Below are positions 56,601-64,000 of a stretch of 64,000 bases of DNA, one piece after another. Position 1 is the stretch's first letter. Every line of letters starts with the position of its first letter. The notes under the pieces are model-generated. The model had not been told where the DNA came from and did no database searches. It worked only from the letters and a program-made list of their open reading frames with translations. Origin of the DNA: Lachancea dasiensis (lineage: Eukaryota; Ascomycota; Saccharomycetes; Saccharomycetales; Saccharomycetaceae); contig LT598459.1 of NCBI GenBank assembly GCA_900074725.1, forward strand, positions 258,467-322,466, read 5' to 3'. The translations under genes were made by a program, and so were the position numbers.

Positions 56601-57730
56601 GGTTTTACAGCTGCAGACTGCAATTTTTGATAATTGTTGTGGACAACAATAGTGGGCCCCTCATGGTCCATGAGATCGCTCTCATTAACTTCTCTTCGTT
56701 TCATGTCAAATAATATCAAAAAAACGGCCCGCTGGGTATCAAAGTCTTCAAAGCGAGAATGAGAAACAACTTCGGCAAGTTTGCTTAAGGCCATGGTTTT
56801 GGAAAATAAGTCAACCGAAGATGAACGTGGTATAATAATGAGGTAGAGACGCATTAAAAGCTTCGCAAGCGGTTGGTCATTATGTGGTTGCAGCTCCTCT
56901 GCGTGAGTAATTAAGAAACTGGACACTGCTTCTATAGCAAACCGAAGCGATGTGTTGGAGCAACTAACTCTTCGCAGACGATTGAATTTCGTGCCGCGAG
57001 AAAGGGCGTAATTGACGATCAAGGTCAGAAATTTTATTTGGATCCCTTGTAGAATACTGATATCCAGCGTGATGTTGTCCAACACGTAACATACAATCCG
57101 CATTACCCTTTGAAAATAGTTATCCCATTTATTTGTTTCAAAATTTGTGTTCAACAGAGGATCGCAAACTTGCAAGGTACGGCTGTTACACCAGTCACAT
57201 AGAACATAAAGCGCTTTTAATGCCTCCACAACAGTTGCTTCCTCCTGAGGATGTGTGAAAACAGCTGTGATCTGACCCTCCAGTCTTGATAGTTCGCCAA
57301 AAATGAAATCCGATATCAGGGTAGAGCCCAGTCCAGTGGCATATAGTGAGCACCAACGCCCAACACTTTGCTTTATAGCCCATTGGTATGCAGGTGACTT
57401 CCACTGGATACATGATATCTTCCAAAAATTAGTAAGGAACCAGAAAAGACCCTTTCCGCCGCTGGCTCGATCGGGAAGGTCTACAGCGTCATGTAGAATT
57501 GCTGTGTTCTTTTGAATCAGGAGGTCTAGGGCCTCGAGAGATTTTGAAAATATCTCATTACTTATTTGTGTACAGTTGAGATTCTTCAATAGAATGTCGG
57601 CGACCTTCCAAGCTTTCGGATCTGCCCTCTGTGATGGCTGCGAAGTACAGAGTCCTGTTGTCCCTTTCTCCTCGGTAGTGGTTTTGATAGCGAGAATTAA
57701 CTCGTCCAAATACTTGGCCCGGGACTCCAT
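50678..57730 (-). CDS. MEC1: Checkpoint kinase Mec1 (ATR)
   Basis: 2350 residues against 2368 in S. cerevisiae. Mec1 is the PI3K-like Ser/Thr kinase that, with Ddc2, senses RPA-coated single-stranded DNA and activates Rad53 and Chk1. The ATG at 57730 gives [16 protein letters not shown], matching the yeast N-terminus; the open frame upstream has no ATG. Helical repeats fill ~1-1380, the FAT region ~1400-1930. The kinase domain starts near 2040 ([25 protein letters not shown]), with catalytic [17 protein letters not shown] near 2200 and [12 protein letters not shown] after it. The FATC tail [13 protein letters not shown] is intact and distinguishes Mec1 from Tel1. No frameshift or gap is seen. 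Position matches YBR136W. Confidence 0.98.
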   Translation of the reverse strand: [2350 protein letters not shown]

Positions 57731-58587
57731 GCAGTGAAGGCACGTTTTAATGACCAACAATGTATCGTCATCTACTGAATTACCCAAGTATAATTCAAGA
57801 GTTTTGGTTTCGCCTTCAGACGCGATGCAATGAAACCGCCAATTAAGGTTAGATACTTCAATACGAATTAAGTATGAGCTCTTGAGCAGACTGAGATGTC
57901 CCAGATGCCCTTAACCATGGGAAACAGAAGTTGATACTTGGAGCTCACTGGCTGATATGCAATTCTCAGAGTGGTGGTACTAGTGAATTATAATCAATCA
58001 GGACTCGTCCTTTCTTTTATTACTTCAGAGAACCACTGGAAAAGCATACTTCTCCGCTTGAAATTTGGCGTATGAGCTTCGACTAAAGTCCACTCCACTG
58101 TTCAAAGAGCATTCTTCATTTTCTTTAATACAAACAGAGAAAGAACGATATTTCATGAGAATATGGCGGGCAGGAGCAACTGAGAAGCGGTAATTACAAA
58201 TAACGATTTTCTACGCGTGTGACCTTCAGAAAACTATCGATATTGCTGTTTGAGAGTTATGTATCTATCTTTTCAACCCATTTATGTGCTAACTCATCCT
58301 TTGTGCTGTGTGTGTGGGGTCTCTCTTTATCCTATACGAAGCTTGACCTCGCTCATTTAATAAAAGTATGCTGCAGTCAAGTGGCACTTAAGCCCGGCTT
58401 GATAATACTGTTACACATCATTCGCGCACCATGTGAACTGACTTACAGGCGTCGTGGCCCGTTTGTTGCATCAGTGTTGTGCCGCACTCGCTTCCCTAAT
58501 TTCTTTCATACCGCTGAGCTGGCCAACATTTGTATACGACCTCTTCATTCTTGCGTTCCTCTTTTTTTATATGCATCGTTCTCAAAA
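57731..58587. other. Spacer between CKS1 stop and MEC1 start
   Basis: 857 bases holding the MEC1 promoter and CKS1 3' region. ACGCGT at 58213-58218 is a consensus MCB site for MBF about 480 bases before MEC1. No gene is supported; ORFs up to 124 codons on the + strand (58219-58593) resemble nothing known. Confidence 0.45.
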
Positions 58588-58902
58588 TCATAACTGGCGC
58601 TTGAACAACAGGATGTGTGGTTCTGGAGCGTGGCACTCATAGTGTTCCCAGCCTAACGACTGGGTAACGCCGAGCCCACGCCACTCATCTTCCGTTAAAA
58701 TTCGAAGTGTTCCAGTTTCGGAATTGAAGTAGTCAGAGGGGATGACCTTAAGCATAGCTTTGGGTAGCATTACGTGACGGTATTCATGAGTATCGTCAGA
58801 ATACCTGGGAGAGTAGTGAATAGTATCCTGGAACTCCAACACTCGCGCTCTTTCTTGATCGGTCAATTTCCTGCCCTGGAATGCGTGACCGTGTTGGTAC
58901 AT
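58588..58902 (-). CDS. CKS1: Cyclin-dependent kinase subunit Cks1
   Basis: 104 residues. Cks1 binds Cdc28 and phosphorylated substrates, enabling multisite phosphorylation and proteasome-linked transcription. The core is nearly identical to S. cerevisiae: [75 protein letters not shown]. Anion-site residues and the hinge HEPEPH region are present. The protein stops right after the core, lacking the ~45-residue Gln-rich tail of S. cerevisiae Cks1 (150 residues). The start MYQHGHAFQ matches MYHHYHAFQ. Position matches YBR135W. Confidence 0.98.
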   Translation of the reverse strand: MYQHGHAFQGRKLTDQERARVLEFQDTIHYSPRYSDDTHEYRHVMLPKAMLKVIPSDYFNSETGTLRILTEDEWRGLGVTQSLGWEHYECHAPEPHILLFKRQL

Positions 58903-60364
58903 GTCTCTAACTGGCCGTGTTGACGTTTTCGAAGCTGCCTACATGCGGTACGAGTTAATTCATCTTACTAGATAAAAGGCACTTTGAACGAAAACCATCT
59001 TCAGTACAAGTTTGGATTATGGACGTTCGAGCATGATCCTCACCACTGGTGAAACTGAGGATAAGGTTCAGGACTTGAATTACTTTATATGGTGCCCTTG
59101 ATGGACTGAGGTTTGGAAAATTTTGACCACTCAGCCCACTTATTTGCGGTGAAAGGATTAGCGATTGCTGGTGAACCAAGGTTACCTCTCTTTTAGGGTT
59201 TCGGGGGGTTTATGAAATAGTATATTCCAATTGATCTCCGTCAAACCAGTAGTTAAGTCACATAGTTTCTCTAGGTTCTTGAACGGTATTTGTGTATACG
59301 AATTTTATTTAGAGCATTTTATATTTTTAATAACTGCTGGCCAAACTAATTGATTGGTCGTTTCATTTAGCATCACCTTCCAAGAAGTGAGACTGGCAGC
59401 TTGTCCTTCGAGCTTCAAACATAAGAATGTGCTCCATCCGGGAAGTTAGAAACGACCACATCTTTGCTCCTAGAGGTCACTAGCATATTGCATCTATGTT
59501 TTGGTCATTCGGAGCTTTTCTCAAAATAGCCGCTGAGGTCCAAATCATTAACATAGGCCACCAGGCTTCATTAAATCAGGCTTTCTCAGTTCTCATAAGG
59601 AATTATGAGCCTTAATTCCTATTCCTTTGCAGTAAGCGGGCTTGAGGATCTGGATGGTCGGCTGGTGGTATATCCCGGTTTCCTTGTTGTAATTGGGAGA
59701 GTCTAAGATAACAAGTAATGTGTGGCCAGGCGCATGAAGGCTCAAGAGCCAGCTTCGAGCTTACTTCTCAAATTGTTGAGAAGCTTGGCAATCACACAAC
59801 CGCCTGAGGAGAGCTCTACTTGACTTGAGCTGCCTTCGGGTAGCCGATGTACGCTTTTTACCGCATGCTCACAACAAATGCCTATGACTTTCAGGAAGAG
59901 ATACTGCTGGTATATGCACCCGTCCTCAAAACTAGCCCGGCTCTTACCTGAATCACTACCACGTTGATACTGATGGCTCATGGAAGAAACCTGAGCATTC
60001 CTCAAGCAGCAATCCCACTTTCAAAGAGAAAGAAAACTCTAGAATAAATGGCGTAGTATATAGCCTGTTAGGGCCGGCTTGGCCTAATACTGTGTCCTAG
60101 TACTCAAAGCAAGACCAACGTGTGGAAGGTCCAGGTTCTGAATGTCCTACAAAAGATCGCTCGACTCCTACTCGACGTCAAAATGAACCAGAACGCAGTC
60201 ATGAGCTTCTCGGTATTAAGGCGAAATGGCTCCGACAGGTGCTATTTTATACGCGCATGGAACGAATTTCCTTCTCCATCACAGGCTTCCAAATGTAAAC
60301 AGAAAAACTATTTGATATTAAGCGTCCACACTGGTACACCAAAAAATCAAAGAGCATAAGCGAT
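58903..60364. other. Divergent spacer CKS1/HSL7
   Basis: 1.46 kb with no supported gene. TTTTATATTTT at 59317-59327 matches all eleven positions of the S. cerevisiae ARS consensus, but such matches are common in AT-rich DNA. An 87-codon frame (59742-60005, minus) lacks an ATG at its start and resembles nothing known. Confidence 0.45.
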
Positions 60365-62752
60365 ATGAAGAGTAATGTCTTCGTTGGTCTAAAGCCGGTT
60401 TTGGGATCTGTGGTCTCTACTTGTGAGCCCAAGGAAGATCGGTATGACTACGTGCTACATCCCATCACCAACAGCAGATACAGAGATCGAGTCAAGAGTA
60501 CTTTCCAGGAACACAGGCAGCGGCACTTAGAAGGCCAAAATGGTATTCTAGAAGTTCCCGAACCGCAGCTCAAAGATCTATGCATGCTTCCACAGTCTCT
60601 CAAAAGGGACGCACCCGCTTTGATAGGTTTGTTGGCATCTTGGGTTGATTTGGAGAGCCCAGACCCATACGTTCAAGAGCTGAGTCTGCAAGTTCTTGCA
60701 AACGAGCAACGCTACGCTACATTCATGAGCATCAAACAGCTGATTCTAGCCCCGCCAAAGAATTTGGCACATCTCAATCGGTACGCGCTAATGGTGGCGC
60801 GGCTACTTCACCAGTGGAATGATGCCGAAGAGAATGAAGCCCCAGTGCTTTCAATTTCACTTCCATTCTTTGAAGATTCCGATCCTCTTTCCACCTGGGA
60901 ACTTTGGTGTACGGTACGCAAAATTTGCTCCTACCATCCAAGACTGACTATATCGCTGGCCCTCCCGCGCGACAGAGTACCCACGCATGTGTTGCAAAGA
61001 TGGCTTGCCGAACCAGTGACCTGCCTTTTAGTCTCTTCCTCAATTTTTGCTACAAATCAGTACAACTACCCCGTTCTCAACAAGTACAATCAGCAGATCA
61101 TATTCGAGTTTCAGAAAGTTAATGCCTCTTCCCAACCAAAGCTTTCGGAACTATGCGTTATTCTTCATGGCGTCGAAAAGTACGCGTTCCAAGTAAAAGG
61201 TGGTGAAGCGGCTTATCTGGAGTACATCAACTATCTACTCAAGAGAGGCGACAAAATCATGTTAGCGGATTCAAATATGCATGCATTCGTGGAGCCACGC
61301 GTGATGCCACCACTTGATCCTTATTCGACTGACATCTCCAATGCAGTATATCAAAATTTTGAACAGGACAAAACCAAGTATCATCTTTATGGAAAAGCAA
61401 TTATCAAGGCACTCCATAAGCTAAAGATAGATTTAGCAGCCTCCAAAAGTCCATTGGTAATTCTGGTTGCTGGGGCAGGACGAGGGCCACTGGTTGATGA
61501 GGCATTCAAGGCTGCGACTGAGCTGAAAATTATAAACTTTCGAATCATTGCTTTGGAGAAAAGCTCTCGAGCTATCCTTTTTTTGCAAAAGCGCAAGCAC
61601 GAATACTGGAAAGATTGTGTTGAGATTGCAAAAAACGATATATGCTCTTGGCGAAGCGACGTCCAGATTGACCTCTGTATAAGTGAACTGTTGGGTTCAT
61701 TTGGATGTAACGAGCTGTCCCCCGAATGCTTGTCGCACGTGGAGAGGTACAACAGCAAACCTTCAACCATATTTATACCCCAAAGCTACTCTTCATTCAT
61801 TGCCCCGGTATCTGCACCACTACTTCACCAGACTTTGAAAAGAATAAATGTCCAGGATCCATCTGAAAAACCCTGGGTCATTCACAATATTCCTTATTGC
61901 ATAACTTCCACTAAGGTGAATGAAGTTTGGTCATTTCACCATACTTCGAATGAATCTCAACTGAGTAAGTCATGCGTCACTGACTTTAAAATCAAAAACA
62001 AATGTGAGATCCATGGCCTGATTGGCTTTTTTAATGCATCACTTTTTGGTGGTGTTTACTTATCTATCTTACCAAACGGGACAACAGTTAAACTAGCAAA
62101 CGCATCAAATTCAAGTCTTTCCAGTACTTCAGATGCATATTTAAAGGGTGAGCATACTCCAAATATGGAATCTTGGTCGCCTATCATATTTCCTCTAAGG
62201 CAACCTTTTTTCCTTTCTGATGACTCTGAACTTGAAGTATTCATGACTCGCAACCATGACTATTCTAAGAAGAAATTCTGGTACGAGTGGTCTGTAAGCT
62301 CATTCGTTTATCTAGTAATGGCGGAAAAGCAAAGTTATGGTGCTCAACAGGCGGAAAAGCACACGCTACCTAGTGCTCAAAAAAGCTCCCAGCAAAACAA
62401 TAAGCTTTACTCATCTCCACCATCAATGGGAATCAAAAGTACTTTTGCCCAGTTTCAGCCTTCTGCCATTGTGTCTGATGAGGCTCAGAACTTAGTGAAT
62501 GAAGAGGACGACATGTTTGATTGCTCTGATAGCGAAAGCGGATTTTTAAATGGCTATCAAAATGGCTGGAAAAGTGTTCAAGACATTCATGGCCTTGACG
62601 TCAACAATGTCCCTGTTTTTGATCTAAATGGAGGTCGTGATTCTAGAAGTTGTGAAAATTCTGCTGGTGAGGAATATCATGTTAGAGTAAAGACAGGTGT
62701 GACTGAAATGCAAAATGTTGGTGGGGAGTCTTACAGCATCAACCTGAGATAA
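60365..62752 (+). CDS. HSL7: Protein arginine methyltransferase Hsl7 (PRMT5 type)
   Basis: 795 residues against 827 in S. cerevisiae. Hsl7 with Hsl1 recruits the Wee1 kinase Swe1 to the bud neck for destruction in the morphogenesis checkpoint and has type II arginine methyltransferase activity. It shows an N-terminal TIM-barrel-like part (ISLPFFEDSDPLSTWELW, LAEPVTCLLVSSSIF), the SAM-binding LVILVAGAGRGPLVDEAF near 364-382 and the PRMT double-E loop SELLGSFGCNELSPE near 439-453. The beta-barrel is marked by HGLIGFF.A.LF and MESWSPIIFPL. The C-terminal WKSVQDIHGLD and HVRVKT match yeast. Position matches YBR133C. Confidence 0.97.
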   Translation: MKSNVFVGLKPVLGSVVSTCEPKEDRYDYVLHPITNSRYRDRVKSTFQEHRQRHLEGQNGILEVPEPQLKDLCMLPQSLKRDAPALIGLLASWVDLESPDPYVQELSLQVLANEQRYATFMSIKQLILAPPKNLAHLNRYALMVARLLHQWNDAEENEAPVLSISLPFFEDSDPLSTWELWCTVRKICSYHPRLTISLALPRDRVPTHVLQRWLAEPVTCLLVSSSIFATNQYNYPVLNKYNQQIIFEFQKVNASSQPKLSELCVILHGVEKYAFQVKGGEAAYLEYINYLLKRGDKIMLADSNMHAFVEPRVMPPLDPYSTDISNAVYQNFEQDKTKYHLYGKAIIKALHKLKIDLAASKSPLVILVAGAGRGPLVDEAFKAATELKIINFRIIALEKSSRAILFLQKRKHEYWKDCVEIAKNDICSWRSDVQIDLCISELLGSFGCNELSPECLSHVERYNSKPSTIFIPQSYSSFIAPVSAPLLHQTLKRINVQDPSEKPWVIHNIPYCITSTKVNEVWSFHHTSNESQLSKSCVTDFKIKNKCEIHGLIGFFNASLFGGVYLSILPNGTTVKLANASNSSLSSTSDAYLKGEHTPNMESWSPIIFPLRQPFFLSDDSELEVFMTRNHDYSKKKFWYEWSVSSFVYLVMAEKQSYGAQQAEKHTLPSAQKSSQQNNKLYSSPPSMGIKSTFAQFQPSAIVSDEAQNLVNEEDDMFDCSDSESGFLNGYQNGWKSVQDIHGLDVNNVPVFDLNGGRDSRSCENSAGEEYHVRVKTGVTEMQNVGGESYSINLR

Positions 62753-62868
62753 AATCAAATTTAAGAATTTTAAGATAAAGGAGAGTGAACGAGTAGCATT
62801 TATATCATTAATTGATATAGAATAATAATCCGTATATATTTAATAAATACGACACAAAAAGACAGTTT

Positions 62869-64000
62869 TTACCATGGGTTTTCTTCGATATCGTTGTTAA
62901 TCGCCCAAAGCGGACGTTGTGCGGCCGATGACGGAGCGTGAATCTCTTTAAAAAGTTCATCGCCATTTTCATTTTCGAAAGGTAAGCTGGTACTTTCCAC
63001 CTCCAATTCTTCTTCCTTCCTTTCAGAAGCATTGACTAGTTTTTGTTCCATTGCTCGCTGAATCGTGTTTTGTTCGTGAATTTCGTCGACCTCGTCATGT
63101 ATATCGAGCGGGATAAGGGGCAAAAATTCGTCGCTGTCTTCGCGCTGAGTGTACATTTCAGTTAATTCTGTAATTGTCGGTAAGACTAGAGGATACAAGG
63201 GCTTTTCGAAAGTTTTACTATCCGCTTCATCAGTTTCCTTAGACATCAAAGAGAGCTTCTTTCTTAGACTAGAATCTAGTTGATGCTCTTCCAGCTCATA
63301 TCTATATTTTCTCATGGACTTGTGGAGCTGCTTAGGGGTAAGTTTGTTTAGAATTGATAAAGTGGACTGAAGGCTCTCTTCATCTTGAAGAGACGTGGCC
63401 ACCTGGAGCCACTGTAATAATTGCATACATGGCTCCATGTGGATTTTTGAGATTTGGTAAAAAGACTGATAGTAAAATGCTGAATTGAATGGATCCTCAG
63501 TATTATTATCTTTTATAGGCCTGTAAAGACTTACGTTTCTTAGCTCGACAGGCCTTTGTGATTTATCGATGTCCCCGAGGTCCAAAATTAGTGTGTATGG
63601 AAACCTTTGCCACATAAACTCGTCCATCATAATCGGGAAAGAAGCTTTGAAGTTATGATTTTTGATCCAATCTTGTATAACTGAAAGATTCAACCTTATC
63701 TGAATTGCATGAGCACGAGATAAGGATTTCTTCTTATTTTCCATAATTTTCTTAAATAGCTCGACTGAAAACCATTTAAGAGCCAGTGATAAGCATTGTT
63801 GCGCAATCAATGGATGCACTTGGTGAAGATCCAGCACGTAAGAAAGAGCGCCGAATATTTGTACTACCTTCAGAGGAGAGGGTTTCATTTGTTCGTCAAG
63901 ATCTGGAGGATATAGCATTCTCATTATCTGGTCATAAGAATCACGAGCATCGCTCCTTCGCAGGTGATGCTTTCTTTTTTTGAATAAGTTCCAGTCCTTT
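62869..64000 (-). CDS. Dilute (DIL)-domain protein, YPR089W family, 3' part only
   Basis: At least 376 C-terminal codons; the frame stays open to the window end, so the start lies beyond 64000 and the ATG at 63924 is internal. The region near the right edge fits a DIL (dilute) domain, as in class V myosin tails: GALSYVLDLHQVHPLIAQQCLSLALKWFSVELFKKIM, then AIQIRLNLSVIQDWIKNH. The C-terminus is acidic and ends NNDIEENPW. S. cerevisiae YPR089W (888 residues, function unknown) has this domain and lies next to the NVJ2 locus, so position supports orthology. It is convergent with HSL7, 116 bases apart. Confidence 0.85.
   Translation of the reverse strand, partial: KDWNLFKKRKHHLRRSDARDSYDQIMRMLYPPDLDEQMKPSPLKVVQIFGALSYVLDLHQVHPLIAQQCLSLALKWFSVELFKKIMENKKKSLSRAHAIQIRLNLSVIQDWIKNHNFKASFPIMMDEFMWQRFPYTLILDLGDIDKSQRPVELRNVSLYRPIKDNNTEDPFNSAFYYQSFYQISKIHMEPCMQLLQWLQVATSLQDEESLQSTLSILNKLTPKQLHKSMRKYRYELEEHQLDSSLRKKLSLMSKETDEADSKTFEKPLYPLVLPTITELTEMYTQREDSDEFLPLIPLDIHDEVDEIHEQNTIQRAMEQKLVNASERKEEELEVESTSLPFENENGDELFKEIHAPSSAAQRPLWAINNDIEENPW

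Noticed and set aside
58219-58593. 124-codon + frame between MEC1 and CKS1
   Set aside because: Cys- and Leu-rich with no family resemblance, and its 3' end overlaps CKS1 in antisense; S. cerevisiae has only a dubious ORF near CKS1.

Overview
This is a stretch of nuclear chromosome from a budding yeast of the family Saccharomycetaceae. The evidence is compact, mostly intron-less genes whose proteins read as orthologues of Saccharomyces cerevisiae genes, GTAAGT/GTATGT donors with TACTAAC-type branch points in the few introns, and a typical nuclear tRNA-Val(AAC). Gene order points to a lineage that split before the whole-genome duplication (WGD). Neighbours here map alternately to two different S. 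cerevisiae regions, and every gene is inverted relative to that reference. A Lachancea-like species fits best (moderate GC, long GC-rich spacers), but the genus is an inference.

Layout. 1-2197 has no recognisable gene and opens with a 21-bp tandem repeat. 2198-4018 is a Fur4/Dal4-type permease. 4019-6613 is a 2.6-kb spacer rich in CACGTG sites and inverted and direct repeats. 6614-23519 interleaves the YBR112-YBR106 track (CYC8, SUS1, YSA1, ALG1, CMD1, AIM3, IML3, PHO88) with the YPR070-YPR066 track (MED1, SPE3, HOS1, ISA2, UBA3). 23520-25057 is a GC-rich, repeat-rich spacer at a synteny switch. 25058-46128 interleaves YPR102-YPR093 (RPL11, SNT309, MRPL51, TMH18, LEC1, SYT1, RDS3, ASR1) with YGR085-YGR079 (MRP13, GCD2, TOM20, SLX9, TWF1 and an unrecognised acidic protein). 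An arrestin-like gene and tRNA-Val are also embedded there. 46129-48149 is a second repeat-bearing 2-kb spacer. 48150-64000 carries NVJ2, MEC1, CKS1, HSL7 and the 3' part of a Dilute-domain gene (YPR091/YPR089 track interleaved with YBR136-YBR133).

The genes are housekeeping and do not form one pathway. Themes are transcription control (CYC8, MED1, HOS1, SUS1), translation and ribosome assembly (RPL11, GCD2, SLX9, MRP13, MRPL51), splicing (SNT309, RDS3), mitochondria (ISA2, TOM20), checkpoint and cell cycle (MEC1, CKS1, HSL7), and membrane traffic or contact sites (SYT1, NVJ2, LEC1, arrestin).

No mobile element, CRISPR array, virus-like relic or centromere was recognised. The least ordinary signals are non-coding: a perfect CACGTGACC inverted pair and a duplicated E-box module upstream of CYC8, a tandem PAC-motif array upstream of SLX9, and a 12-bp-unit ACCCG array between the acidic gene and NVJ2. 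The small two-intron SUS1 gene is also notable.
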